Source of the DNA: Sphingobacteriaceae bacterium
GTDB lineage: Bacteria; Bacteroidota; Bacteroidia; B-17B0; Aurantibacillaceae
DNA length: 64,000 nt
Reading direction: 5' to 3'
Assembly (NCBI GenBank): GCA_002319075.1
Contig: NVQB01000001.1
Location: 3,472,001 to 3,536,000 of the forward strand
Part shown: in pieces, positions 27,174 through 36,569 of the stretch
How positions within the stretch are numbered: the first letter of the stretch is position 1
Layout: every line of letters begins with the position of its first letter
The notes under the pieces: model-generated
The model's input: the letters and a program-made list of their open reading frames with translations, nothing else
Told to the model about the DNA's origin: nothing
The model's database searches: none
Position numbers and translations under genes: made by a program

Positions 27174-27959
27174 GTGGCAGCTCCCGATGGCTATGCTGAC
27201 ACCTACTCTGTAAAAGAATGTTTTCAGGCTCCGAAATTTACCCCCGGGTTTAAGGCCGATTCCATAGCTCCCAACCGTGTTTTAAAAGGCATTCGCATCT
27301 GGCGTTCAGTAAGTCTTGAAAATCGCGAAAATCAACTTGTTTTAAATGGTACTAACAAGTGTGAGGACATGGGTTTACTTGAAATTATAAAGTTTGGAGT
27401 TTTTGAAAAAGGTCTGCATGTTTTTTCGTCGGATGATTTTAACGATGCAGCAAGAACAAGGATAGATAAAAAGACGTTTAAAACATTATTGCTGTTAAAC
27501 GATTCCATTTCAATGCCTGCGTTTGATGAGAAAGGTGAGCCAGTTGCATCAGGCGCTTCTCTCAAAAAATACCTTATGGGAAATGATATCAAAAGTTATT
27601 TGATAAAAGAAGATTGGATCACGAATAGTTACAGTGGAAAAACCGAAAAGTACATTGTTGGGATTGCGCCATTGGTTTACGACTCAAAAACTGAGAAAAC
27701 AGTTCCCCTTTTCTGGATTTATTATCCTGAATGGAAGAGCCTTCTCTCGGCTTTTAAAGCTAAAAATGTTTACACGCATGAAGGCATAAATTTTGCGGAA
27801 GTTTTCGCGAAACGTCTTTTTGTTTCACAAATCAGTAAAGAAAGTAACGTATTCGACAGAGGTATTAAAGCTTACAAACATGGGAGTGATACTTATCTGG
27901 AAAGCGAACTTATTAAAGAGAAGTTAAACAATGCAGAGAGTGATTTGTTTCAGCATTAG
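27174..27959 (+). CDS. GldN-family protein (T9SS/gliding ring component), stand-alone paralogue
   Basis: The GldN/PorN signature is clear in the C-terminal half: IKEDWI, IVGIAPLVYD, PLFWIYYPEWKSLL, FAEVFAKRLFVSQISKESNVFDRGI, and the end ESELIKEKLNNAESDL. GldN and GldK form the periplasmic outer-membrane-associated ring of the type IX secretion system. The first standard start in frame is GTG 27174, but the frame is open back to a TAA at 27099 and encodes ITKRVSIVIWFFGIAHCSSA before AQTG, a convincing signal peptide. That extension has no ATG, GTG or TTG; ATC at 27105 is the best candidate. The usual partners gldK, gldL and gldM are absent here. Confidence 0.8.
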   Translation: MAAPDGYADTYSVKECFQAPKFTPGFKADSIAPNRVLKGIRIWRSVSLENRENQLVLNGTNKCEDMGLLEIIKFGVFEKGLHVFSSDDFNDAARTRIDKKTFKTLLLLNDSISMPAFDEKGEPVASGASLKKYLMGNDIKSYLIKEDWITNSYSGKTEKYIVGIAPLVYDSKTEKTVPLFWIYYPEWKSLLSAFKAKNVYTHEGINFAEVFAKRLFVSQISKESNVFDRGIKAYKHGSDTYLESELIKEKLNNAESDLFQH

Positions 27960-27968
27960 GTATAAGTT

Positions 27969-28799
27969 ATGATAAAAGTAAATCTTCAGAATATTCTCGC
28001 GCTCTTTACGGCGCTTTTTTTTAGCAGTTGCGTGACGCGGAGCAAAGGACTTATTTTCTCTCCTGAACATAAGCTGGCACTGGATGTCTACAGTCCGAAA
28101 AAGATTCGTTCAAAAACAGATGTGCTTGTTTTTATTCATGGAGGCAACTGGCGATCTGGTAAACGTAAGACCTATAAATTTTTCGGTAAGGGTTTCGCCA
28201 GAAAAGGGGTGGTAACGGTGGTTATAGATTACAGACTAAGTGCAGTGACAGATTTTAGAGGAATGGGCACCGATGCAGCAAAGGCAGTAAAATGGGTGCA
28301 GCAAAATATTTCGAACTATGGAGGGGATAGTAGCCGGATTTTTTTATCGGGACATTCATCAGGCGGACATTTAAGTGCTTTGGTAGCAACTGACAACGCC
28401 TATTTTAAAGCTGAAGGGATTGAAAATACACTCAAAGGTGTTGTCTTGATTGATGCTTTTGGATTGGACATGTATTCTTATTTAAAAAAATCACAAAATG
28501 CAGAAGACAGTATTTATTTTCCGGCTTTTACAAAAGATCCGGTGAATTGGAAAAAAGGTTCGCCCATTTATTTCGTGGACAAAAAATCACCACTCTTCTT
28601 AACTTATGTGGGGGAAAGAACTTATCCTGCTATTAAAAAATACAGTGGGACTTTTTTAGAGGCTTTAAAACCTTTTCAGCCGCAGGCGCAGCTCTTACTT
28701 ATCAAAGGAAAAAAACATGTACCGATGATCGCACAATTTTATAATCCTTCGAATAGGCGTTATGATGAGATTCTGGAGTTTATGAAAAAGGTAAAATAG
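27969..28799 (+). CDS. Alpha/beta hydrolase (carboxylesterase-like) lipoprotein
   Basis: A 276-residue esterase with lipoprotein signal (TALFFSSC, Cys21), so it is membrane-anchored outside the cytoplasm. Oxyanion motif HGGNW (57-61), nucleophile elbow SGHSSGG (Ser130), and a late His in KKHVPMIAQF that completes a plausible triad. The HGG motif and order match the carboxylesterase/HSL-like branch. It begins 10 bp after the GldN-like gene and probably shares its transcript. The substrate is unknown. Confidence 0.85.
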   Translation: MIKVNLQNILALFTALFFSSCVTRSKGLIFSPEHKLALDVYSPKKIRSKTDVLVFIHGGNWRSGKRKTYKFFGKGFARKGVVTVVIDYRLSAVTDFRGMGTDAAKAVKWVQQNISNYGGDSSRIFLSGHSSGGHLSALVATDNAYFKAEGIENTLKGVVLIDAFGLDMYSYLKKSQNAEDSIYFPAFTKDPVNWKKGSPIYFVDKKSPLFLTYVGERTYPAIKKYSGTFLEALKPFQPQAQLLLIKGKKHVPMIAQFYNPSNRRYDEILEFMKKVK

Positions 28800-28866
28800 A
28801 AGTCAGCGGTAAAAATGAAATGTTGGCTAAAATAAACACATAAAGACATAGAAGGGATAGAAAAAG

Positions 28867-28889
28867 CTATGTGCCTAAAGGGCACATAG
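28867..28889. terminator. Hairpin in convergent gap
   Basis: CTATGTGCC (28867-28875) pairs perfectly with GGCACATAG (28881-28889) over a 5-base loop. It lies between convergent genes but has no T run, so a terminator role is only possible. The words resemble a degenerate intergenic repeat (ACATAG/CTATGTG) seen again near 59160-60000. Confidence 0.4.
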
Positions 28890-28989
28890 GAAACAAAGCA
28901 AAGCTGTGTTTTTGGAACAAAAGCACAGGTTGTGCAATGTTTACTGTCTTTTCTTGGTTCCCTTATGTCTCTTCAGTCATGCTTCTGCC

Positions 28990-31272
28990 TTAGTCAAGGA
29001 AGATCTTAAATGTCCGATAGCTCTCAGATATTAAGCGCCCATTACCGCTATAAACTTTAACGAAATAAATACCTTTTGGCCAGGCTTCGGTCTTTATTTC
29101 TGTGGATTTTTCTGTGAGCGTTTTAGTGTAAACGATTTGTCCTAAGGAATTTAAAATCTCTATTTTCTGATTTAGATTTTCCTGGTCAATATAGAAACTG
29201 CCCTGCGATGGATTTGGATAAATTTTAATTTCTGAATCCGTCATTTTATTTTCAATGCCTGTGGCTATTGCACAGTCCTCTATTTCTATCAGGAGGGTAG
29301 TGTCTTCGGGACACTTGTTAGATTTTTTTGCAGTTACCGTATAAATAGTTGCGGTAGTTGGACTCACCACTACCATGCTGCCTGTTAAGGCGCCTGGATT
29401 AAAAGTATAGCTCGTTGCTCCGCTGGCTTTAAGCGTAACAGATTGTCCAGAACAAATCAAACTATCGGAAGCTGTAAGGGTGATGTCAAAATCTATAACC
29501 GTAACCTGCACTCCAACTTGTTTGTTGCAGGAGTTTACTCTACCGGTAACGATGTAGGTATCTGTGGATACAGGGGTGTAGATAACACTATTCGTATTAA
29601 AATTTCCGGGATTCATGGTATAAGCATTAGCGCCATTTGCGGTAAGGGTTACAGACTCTCCTGCACAAATTGTAGTAGCGGAAGCAGCTAACGATAGAGT
29701 GAAATTTGGACTAACCGTTACCTGTATGACAGCAGATGCGCTACAACTTCCGTTCGCTCCAATTACCGTGTAATTTGTACTGGCGAAAGGTGTAATGGTT
29801 TGTAAACTTCCTCCGAAGGCACCTGGGAGCCAGGTGTAAGAAGCAGCGCCACTTGCAGTTAAAGAGGTGCTTCTACCCGGACACAAGATGTTCGTAAAAT
29901 TGCTAACCGTTAGCGTAGGTGTGTTGCCAACAGTTAAAGTCATGGTAGTTTCGCAGCTTGTAGAAGTACTGCTGTTCGCTAAAAGACTAATGGTGTAATT
30001 TCCGGCGCTGAAGGTATGGTTGGGGTTTTGAATACTGTAAGTTCCTGCTGATGGTCCGCTTACAATCCATTGCCACTGAGTGGGAACGCCGTTTGTGCTG
30101 TAGGTGAGGGGCAGTGTTTGTCCCGCACAGATCTGTGGATTTAACGTTATTGTGTTTGCTATCTGCGGCGGATTGGTTGCTTTTATGCTCACATAATATT
30201 TACCAAGGCTTCCGTAATCAGAATAATAATTCGAGCGACCGCCATCCACTGTAAAATAATAAGTTCCGGGTGTAAGCGTTAAACCTCTGAGGGTGTTAAG
30301 TTTTGTAAGGGCTGTATCTACCGCCAATACACTAGTAGTTGTGGCATTGTATAAAAAGAAGCGCACATCGAGGTCAGCTCCCAGATAACTGTTGGTATCA
30401 AGCGCCCAGGGTTTAACGCCGATGGTTACATAACGGTTGTCGCAAATGGTAAATTGGTAAGCGTCTATATCCGTAGGCTGCGTAATAATTCCAGAGTCTA
30501 AAAGATTTATATTGGTTAAATTCAAAATCTTCGCGGTGCCCAAAGTATTTCCTACATCATCGGGAATAAAATTCAAATAACCCGGACTCGTAATGCCAAT
30601 GCCCGAATTGCCATGGTCGTTTTGAATGGTACTACAACTTGTCGCGCTTTTGCCGTTGTGCCAGATGGTAATATTTTTAGAATAACCCACACCCATAATG
30701 GGAGCCCAGGAAGTGATACCGCTGCCCGTACCCGGATGGTATTCTGTTTTCACACAATTGGAAGTATAAGAACTTTGGTGACGCAGTGTTAAGGTATGTC
30801 CCACTTCATGCGCGGCAGCCTCTGCCATGTTTTTCACACTGTAACCCAATTGATTTTCAAAAACCCAGCAGGGAGTTCCGGGTGTGCCGCCCCAGACAAA
30901 ACTTCCTAAAAATGCTACTCCTCCCGCAGAGCCGTACCAGGCACTGGTTGGTGTAAACACAACGCGAATTCTCGTATTGGGTGTTGCTGCATTGAATCTC
31001 AGGGAGTCTGTTGTAACGTTTACATCAAAAGGTCTGTAGTCTTCGGCAATTCTTTGAAAGATGGTTGTGATTTCGGCTGCGCTTTTTGTAGAGGGCATGG
31101 CATTCACCGCTTGCCCACCATTCCAGGCCGTACCACTAACTACCTGCCCGTCAAAATCAAGGTAAATAACTTTCCTGGTAGTGGCAGGCTGACTGTTGAG
31201 TATTGGAATTTGTCCATAACATAATTGACATAGTACAATAAAAAGACCCAGAAGTTTTAGTTTTGATAACAT
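28990..31272 (-). CDS. Secreted metzincin-type zinc metalloprotease with T9SS sorting domain
   Basis: A 760-residue secreted protease. Signal peptide 1-20; catalytic domain to about 230 with zinc motif HEVGHTLTLRH (H155, E156, H159, H165), the HExxHxxxxxH pattern of metzincins. Residues about 255-370 resemble a pre-peptidase C-terminal (PPC-like) domain (TPGTYYFTVDG). Three Ig-like/PKD-type repeats follow (each with ICAGQ/LCPGR/ICSGQ and a SYTFNPG-type strand). The last about 80 residues are a type IX sorting domain (IKIYPNPSQGSFYI to GIYFVKV). Exported by Sec then T9SS; substrate unknown. Confidence 0.9.
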   Translation of the reverse strand: MLSKLKLLGLFIVLCQLCYGQIPILNSQPATTRKVIYLDFDGQVVSGTAWNGGQAVNAMPSTKSAAEITTIFQRIAEDYRPFDVNVTTDSLRFNAATPNTRIRVVFTPTSAWYGSAGGVAFLGSFVWGGTPGTPCWVFENQLGYSVKNMAEAAAHEVGHTLTLRHQSSYTSNCVKTEYHPGTGSGITSWAPIMGVGYSKNITIWHNGKSATSCSTIQNDHGNSGIGITSPGYLNFIPDDVGNTLGTAKILNLTNINLLDSGIITQPTDIDAYQFTICDNRYVTIGVKPWALDTNSYLGADLDVRFFLYNATTTSVLAVDTALTKLNTLRGLTLTPGTYYFTVDGGRSNYYSDYGSLGKYYVSIKATNPPQIANTITLNPQICAGQTLPLTYSTNGVPTQWQWIVSGPSAGTYSIQNPNHTFSAGNYTISLLANSSTSTSCETTMTLTVGNTPTLTVSNFTNILCPGRSTSLTASGAASYTWLPGAFGGSLQTITPFASTNYTVIGANGSCSASAVIQVTVSPNFTLSLAASATTICAGESVTLTANGANAYTMNPGNFNTNSVIYTPVSTDTYIVTGRVNSCNKQVGVQVTVIDFDITLTASDSLICSGQSVTLKASGATSYTFNPGALTGSMVVVSPTTATIYTVTAKKSNKCPEDTTLLIEIEDCAIATGIENKMTDSEIKIYPNPSQGSFYIDQENLNQKIEILNSLGQIVYTKTLTEKSTEIKTEAWPKGIYFVKVYSGNGRLISESYRTFKIFLD

Positions 31273-31286
31273 GGTAATTTTTTTAA

Positions 31287-31715
31287 TTATTCAGATACAA
31301 TATCGTCTTCGTTGCATTTGGTCATGGTCACAATGCCTTTATCGATGCGACCTTTGTAAAAAACAGATTTATCGTCCGATAAAATAAAAATCTGCGTAGA
31401 GTATTCTCCATTTATCTGGACCATCAGATAGGCTTTTGGAAAATAAGAAAGTTTGAGTTTTAAAAATTTCATGTCCCCGTTTAAAGTGTTTATCTCCACA
31501 AGCGACTTATCTAAAAACGCGTTGTTTTTTAAAACCAAAATATCTTTTGCTTTTTTTGAAAACAGGAGCTCAAAATCGCTTTTAGAAATTGTAAACGAAG
31601 CTGGATTTTTTGCAGCAACTTTTGAACTAGATGTTTTAGTGCTCTGCGCGTTCAAAGAGAAAGCACCGACTAAGAAAATCAGAAGCGGTAAAAATTTAAT
31701 AAAAGTAAATCTCAT
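31287..31715 (-). CDS. Hypothetical secreted protein
   Basis: A 142-residue protein starting MRFTFIKFLPLLIFLVGAF, with a signal peptide cut near SLNAQS. An upstream Met would add 19 residues and spoil the signal, so the ATG at 31715 is chosen. The mature part is Lys-rich with a conserved-looking GEYSTQIFILSDDKSVFYKG strand pair; I do not recognise the family. It lies upstream of the metzincin gene on the same strand with a 14-bp gap, so the two are probably cotranscribed. Confidence 0.6.
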   Translation of the reverse strand: MRFTFIKFLPLLIFLVGAFSLNAQSTKTSSSKVAAKNPASFTISKSDFELLFSKKAKDILVLKNNAFLDKSLVEINTLNGDMKFLKLKLSYFPKAYLMVQINGEYSTQIFILSDDKSVFYKGRIDKGIVTMTKCNEDDIVSE

Positions 31716-31829
31716 GAAAAATAAATTAACGTAAATAACAAATCTAGTAAAAAAAATAAGGATCACAAGCATGGCTCTTTCACTAAGGTTTTTCTCCCAA
31801 TTCGCAAAAAATTAGCACATGCGCCTGGT

Positions 31830-32753
31830 CTAATCAAAGAAGAACATCCCCGTTATCCCGCAAAGCGCCTTTACCAGCATCAATCCGTCAATGATGATGA
31901 GGTAATAGAAAATAGAGCGGCGAATGTGCATAGAATAAGCGACAAGTATGATCAGAAGAAAAGGAACCGTATTTATTAAAATTCTCAATTCTGAAAAATT
32001 TCTATAAGAAGCAAAGATCCACAAAGAGGCCAATCCTAAAACACAAAGTGGGATCACAAAATAAAAAAGTGTTTTGCGAAGCCCAAGGTTTACCACTACT
32101 GTTTTTAGCTGCTGGTTGTAATCCATCGCATAGTCTTTAATGTCAAATAAAACGCAAAGTACCGTGATGTACATAAAGTTTTTAATAAAAAGAAAAAGAC
32201 CGATCCAGGTGGGATCGTAATGCAAACCATTGTCGAGACAATAATATAAGATGGGATAAATATTTACGAGCCCCGCCCAGGTAAAACCAATGATAAAAGG
32301 TTTGAGCCAGCCAATGTTCCGTAGATTAATTTTACCAAACCAACGGCTTTCTACCCCATAATAGAGGGCCGAAACAATAGGAAAAACAAGCATCAGGGCC
32401 CATTCCGCTAAATGAAGGCTCAAAAAATTGCGCCAGTGTCCGCTTAAAAAATAAAACGCGCAAGCCAGCATGACCACGAAAAAAAAGATCTGGTTATTCT
32501 TCATAGCAGTGCGGTTTTTTGCATACCAGGATGAACGCAGGTTTTTGCTGTCCTCCGAAACTTCCGTCATAATGTAAGCATTGGTATAATAAACTACCGT
32601 GGCAGAAAAAGCAAGAATATAATAAAGCAAAGTATTTAAAGGATACCGTTGCTGCAAAGAACTTTCAATAGAAAGCGCCACGGCACAAATACCATAAAAA
32701 TAATTCCCAAAAAAAATGAGTTTAATTATTTTATTAGAGGCGAGACGCGACAT
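31830..32753 (-). CDS. UbiA-like prenyltransferase family membrane protein
   Basis: A 307-residue membrane protein with about eight transmembrane helices. The second Asp-rich motif of UbiA enzymes is visible (DIKDYAMD) followed by a segment like the conserved KTVVVNLGLRKT. The first motif region reads NAYIMTEVSED, a weaker match to NDxxDxxxD. UbiA proteins attach polyprenyl chains to aromatic or other acceptors (quinones, heme O, lipids); the acceptor here is unknown. No quinone or carotenoid genes are adjacent. Confidence 0.65.
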   Translation of the reverse strand: MSRLASNKIIKLIFFGNYFYGICAVALSIESSLQQRYPLNTLLYYILAFSATVVYYTNAYIMTEVSEDSKNLRSSWYAKNRTAMKNNQIFFFVVMLACAFYFLSGHWRNFLSLHLAEWALMLVFPIVSALYYGVESRWFGKINLRNIGWLKPFIIGFTWAGLVNIYPILYYCLDNGLHYDPTWIGLFLFIKNFMYITVLCVLFDIKDYAMDYNQQLKTVVVNLGLRKTLFYFVIPLCVLGLASLWIFASYRNFSELRILINTVPFLLIILVAYSMHIRRSIFYYLIIIDGLMLVKALCGITGMFFFD

Positions 32754-33502
32754 TTTTGTGGTGTAATTCTTTTGAATGAAAATTACGCAAATTTAGAGCC
32801 ATTGCAAAGAGTAAGAGTCTTATGCTTAAGACCAGTGACTGCGAGTCTTGATAAATATCGACTTAGTATTAAGTTAGTAGCCAATAATACGGTCAAATAC
32901 AAAAAGTAGAGAAGTTAGAATGTAATGTCCTGAAAAATCACGAAAATCAACTACGCATGCACATTTAATATCCAGCCTTATGCAGCCTTGATTTCTTTTT
33001 TTACTTTTCTTCATCAAGAAAGAAAAGTAAAAAAAATGTTGCCTGCGCGAGGGAGAGTGCCAGATAATTGATAAAAGTCTATCCATGCGCTAACAGAAGC
33101 CCCTTGTGTACTTAAGCGTAAATTACTCTGACGCTGACAGGACACAAATAGATAGCAGTCTTTTACGAGAAACATCCGCTAATACTCATAAGATCGCTTC
33201 GCTCTTCCAGGTAACGTTTTCGAAATGCCGCAATTTACAGCCTCTGTGTCGTCCGTGCGTTAGTCCATTTGCTGCAGGCGAATTTAATTTTTTTAGCTCA
33301 TGAAATCTGTGTTAGGTGTTTCCCTCTGTGGCAACATATGGCAGAAACTCTGTCTGTTTTTCAAGGCGCAGTATAGAATTTTGAACCATAAGAAGATATT
33401 AAAAATAATATGTGCGAAAATAGAGACCTGAATGTTTGAACGATCAGTTTTCCCCATCGAAATTAAGTAATTTTACTAAATAAAATAGCCTGTAACCTAA
33501 TT
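32754..33502. other. Intergenic stretch with one strong hairpin
   Basis: About 750 bp without a convincing gene. It contains the perfect hairpin described at 32996-33035 and, further on, short degenerate words (ATCTGTGTTAGGTG, CTCTGTGGCAAC near 33300-33340) of the kind often repeated between Bacteroidota genes. Nothing else is evident. Confidence 0.5.
32996..33035. repeat. Perfect 16-bp inverted repeat
   Basis: TTTTTTTACTTTTCTT (32996-33011) pairs without mismatch with AAGAAAAGTAAAAAAA (33020-33035) around an 8-base loop. It has A and T runs on both sides as in a bidirectional terminator, but lies over 200 bp from any gene end, so it could instead be a dispersed palindromic repeat. Confidence 0.75.
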
Positions 33503-33544
33503 GTGTTTAATACAACAGGGAGCCAGGCAGAAAAATTATATCCT

Positions 33545-34861
33545 ATGCAACTACCCAAAAAGAAATCCGCGACAATTTTTAGATTTTTGTTTTTAAAAAC
33601 ACTGGCTCTCTTTTTTCTTATGCCAGGATCTGCAAAGTCACAAGCTTTTTTTAATTTAACGTCCACCCTGTGCGCGGGTAATACCGTGAACGTTATTGCA
33701 CAAACCGGAAACCTTGCAGCCAATGCTTTTAGCTGGACCTCTGTATCAACAGGACCCTTATTTTCTTCGCCCAATGCTACTGTCAGCGACATTTCTTTTC
33801 CTGCGGCAGGAACTTATACCATTCAACTGGACATTAACGACGGCACCACAACATCCACCACCACGCGAACTATAGTTGTTTATCCTTTGCCTGTACTTTC
33901 TTTATATTCATCGGCTTCTCCTATCTGCGTGAATAGCGGCGCAACACTTACAGCCGGCGGAGCAAGTTCTTACACATGGAGTCCTTCTGGAGGGCTCTAT
34001 TTTTTGTCGAATCTGTACGACGAGGCTTATGCAACTCCAGCGGTAACAACCGGGTATACGGTAACCGGCACCAGCAGCGATGGCTGCCAGGGCTCTGTAA
34101 CTTTTACGCAAGTAGTTAATCCTTATCCTTATGTTGTTATAAGTGCCAATACCAGCAGTGTATGCCCGGGATACTCCGCTACTTTACTAGGTCTCGGGGC
34201 AGCAAATTATACCTGGACCGGATCCTCCATGGCAAGTCCCTTAGTTCAAACAACTATTTCGGCCGGACCCGGATCTTACTCTTTAGTTGGCGCGATTGGA
34301 AATTGTAAAGATTCTACTTCTTTCATAATTGATCTGGCTGCCCCTTTAAGTCTCAGTTTAACAGCAAGCCGCTCTTCCATTTGTAAAGACGATAATGATT
34401 CGATTATTCCTGTTACTTTAAATGTTTCGGGCGCTCCAGGTTATGTTTGGCAACCTTATCTGCCAGGACGCATGACCTATTCTGTTGGTCCTTATACCGC
34501 AGTTTCTCCGAGCATCAGTACCTGTTTTACGGTTACCGGTACAAGTCAGTTTTGTGGAGGAACGGCTGTGATTTGTGTAGACCTCATTACTTGCACCGCT
34601 CTGGAAGAAAAACAAAAGAAAATATTTTTACAGGTGTTTCCGAATCCGGCCAACGATAAAATAGTTCTACATTCTTCATTACAAGGAAATGCCATTTTAA
34701 AAATGATAAGTATAACCGGACAAGTGATTTTAGAAGAGAAAAAAGAAATGCAGGGAGAACCACAAACGCTCACAATAGAAAATCTGCCAGCCGGGATTTA
34801 TTTTCTATCTCTGGAAATAAAGGGTCAAACCACTCAGCTGGTTCGTGTAGTGAAGCAATAA
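33545..34861 (+). CDS. Secreted Ig-like repeat protein with T9SS sorting domain
   Basis: A 438-residue cell-surface or secreted protein. The ATG at 33545 gives a good signal peptide (FRFLFLKTLALFFLMPGSAKSQ); an upstream GTG would add 14 hydrophilic residues and is less likely. Three or four Ig/PKD-like repeats follow, each with ICVNSG/VCPGYS-type turns and SYTWSPSGG/NYTWTGSS strands. The C-terminal about 75 residues are a type IX sorting domain (FPNPANDKIVL to AGIYFLSLEI). It is a paralogue of the next gene. Function unknown, probably adhesion or matrix. Confidence 0.85.
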   Translation: MQLPKKKSATIFRFLFLKTLALFFLMPGSAKSQAFFNLTSTLCAGNTVNVIAQTGNLAANAFSWTSVSTGPLFSSPNATVSDISFPAAGTYTIQLDINDGTTTSTTTRTIVVYPLPVLSLYSSASPICVNSGATLTAGGASSYTWSPSGGLYFLSNLYDEAYATPAVTTGYTVTGTSSDGCQGSVTFTQVVNPYPYVVISANTSSVCPGYSATLLGLGAANYTWTGSSMASPLVQTTISAGPGSYSLVGAIGNCKDSTSFIIDLAAPLSLSLTASRSSICKDDNDSIIPVTLNVSGAPGYVWQPYLPGRMTYSVGPYTAVSPSISTCFTVTGTSQFCGGTAVICVDLITCTALEEKQKKIFLQVFPNPANDKIVLHSSLQGNAILKMISITGQVILEEKKEMQGEPQTLTIENLPAGIYFLSLEIKGQTTQLVRVVKQ

Positions 34862-34928
34862 TTAAGTTAAGAAAGAAAGTGTTTCAAAAAAAATCGTAAT
34901 ATTATATGACCCACAAAAAAAACAACTC

Positions 34929-36503
34929 ATGAAATATCCCAAACATTTTCTTGCATTCATTTGCTTTTTATCCTTCATAAAATTACACTCACAAGCGAGT
35001 TTTACTTTAGCGCCAAATCTCTGTGAAGGAGCAGTTGTTTCGGCTTCTGTCAACACCGGAACAATGTCCGCTATTATGTATAGCTGGGCTGCGATACCTT
35101 CAACCGGGGTGGTTTTTTCATCTACCTCTACGCAAACCACCACTATCTCTTTTAATTTAGCTGGTACCTACACGGTTGGTGCAGGCTTTTTAACCAGCAC
35201 AGGCTTTTCTTACACCACAAATGTGATCGTTATTGACCCGTATCCAATAATCAGTGTTAGCCCGACAAGTACAGCCATTTGTCTGGGAAATTCAACTCAA
35301 CTTACTGCAAGCAGCACAGGCACGTCTTATGCCTGGACACCAACGGTTTCCTTATTTGGGAGCACTGGTCCGAATACGATTGCTTCCCCAACTGTTACAA
35401 CAATCTACACAGTATCAAGCGCGATCGGAAATTGCGCGGCGAGCGAAACGGTTCAGGTTTCCGTCACTCCCTTATCCACCGTCAGCATTGTATCTACCGC
35501 GAATGCAGTTTGTACGGGCTTTACTTCCACTTTAACAGCTTTTGGTTCCGCAAATTATACATGGACCAGTTCAAGTTTTACCTCCCCGGTTTTACAGCAG
35601 TCGGTAGCTGTTGGTCCGGGCATTTACACAGTAACAGCTGGCACTGGCACCTGCGCATCGGCGGCTAGTTTTACTGTGGGGCTTATGCCAAATTTAAGTG
35701 TAGTTATTTTAGCTTCACCTGCTACACTTACAACGTGTATTGCAAGCAACTCTCCGAAATTTTCAAAACCCGTGCATCTCACAGCCAGTGGTGCAGGAAC
35801 GTATATTTGGTTCCCCTTTAATCTTACCAGCCCGACCATCGGACCGGAGGTAGATGTGCGTCCTTCTGCAAGCACATGTTACACGGTGGTTGGTAGTACT
35901 GCTATTTGCTCAGGTACCGGAGTAGTTTGCGTGAACGTAATTCCGCAATTTACAGCAGCAGTAACTCCTTCAGCACCCGTAACTTGTTTAGGTGATCACA
36001 CCTCGTTATCTATAGTAGATGTTAGTACACTTGCTACAGGTCCAGCTTCTTCATACACTTACACCTGGATGGAAGCTTTGAATGCTCCGCCAATAAGTAT
36101 TAGTGACTACTACACCTCTACTGTAACCGTGTATCCGCAAAACGCAACTACCTACACAGCAGAAGTGAGAGACTCTAGGGAATGCGTGTCAAGCCCTATG
36201 TTAGTGAATGTTACCGTAAATGCTTGTGTGGGAATAGATAAACAAACTTCCAAAGAATCTCAGTTTAAAATTTATCCCAATCCTGCTAACGATAAAATTG
36301 CCATTCAGTCTGCTTCTAATTCAACAGCGTCTATAGAAATTATGGATGCTATTGGCAAAACAGTTATCAAAGAAAAACGAAATTTTTCGGGTGACGCGAT
36401 GACGCAGAATTTTAACATTGCAGCCCTTCCAGCAGGAGTTTATTTTATTCGCATCAGTGCTGACGACACGCAGACAAAGATTTTAAAACTTATTAAAAAT
36501 TAA
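34929..36503 (+). CDS. Secreted Ig-like repeat protein with T9SS sorting domain
   Basis: A 524-residue paralogue of the protein at 33545. Signal peptide 1-22 (FLAFICFLSFIKLHSQ), about four Ig/PKD-like repeats (ICLGNSTQL, SYAWTP, VCTGFTSTL, NYTWTSSS), and a type IX sorting domain at the end (FKIYPNPANDKIAI to GVYFIRISADD). The PNPANDKI core is shared with the neighbour, which points to tandem duplication. Followed by a strong bidirectional terminator. Confidence 0.87.
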   Translation: MKYPKHFLAFICFLSFIKLHSQASFTLAPNLCEGAVVSASVNTGTMSAIMYSWAAIPSTGVVFSSTSTQTTTISFNLAGTYTVGAGFLTSTGFSYTTNVIVIDPYPIISVSPTSTAICLGNSTQLTASSTGTSYAWTPTVSLFGSTGPNTIASPTVTTIYTVSSAIGNCAASETVQVSVTPLSTVSIVSTANAVCTGFTSTLTAFGSANYTWTSSSFTSPVLQQSVAVGPGIYTVTAGTGTCASAASFTVGLMPNLSVVILASPATLTTCIASNSPKFSKPVHLTASGAGTYIWFPFNLTSPTIGPEVDVRPSASTCYTVVGSTAICSGTGVVCVNVIPQFTAAVTPSAPVTCLGDHTSLSIVDVSTLATGPASSYTYTWMEALNAPPISISDYYTSTVTVYPQNATTYTAEVRDSRECVSSPMLVNVTVNACVGIDKQTSKESQFKIYPNPANDKIAIQSASNSTASIEIMDAIGKTVIKEKRNFSGDAMTQNFNIAALPAGVYFIRISADDTQTKILKLIKN

Positions 36504-36522
36504 AAAATCTATTGATTGAAAT

Positions 36523-36550
36523 AAAAAAAGCTCCTGGTGGAGCTTTTTTT
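36523..36550. terminator. Bidirectional rho-independent terminator
   Basis: AAAAAAAGCTCC (36523-36534) pairs with GGAGCTTTTTTT (36539-36550) over a TGGT loop. It lies between the convergent T9SS protein and PEBP genes and serves both. Confidence 0.93.
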
Positions 36551-36569
36551 ATTTTATAAAAATGAAATT

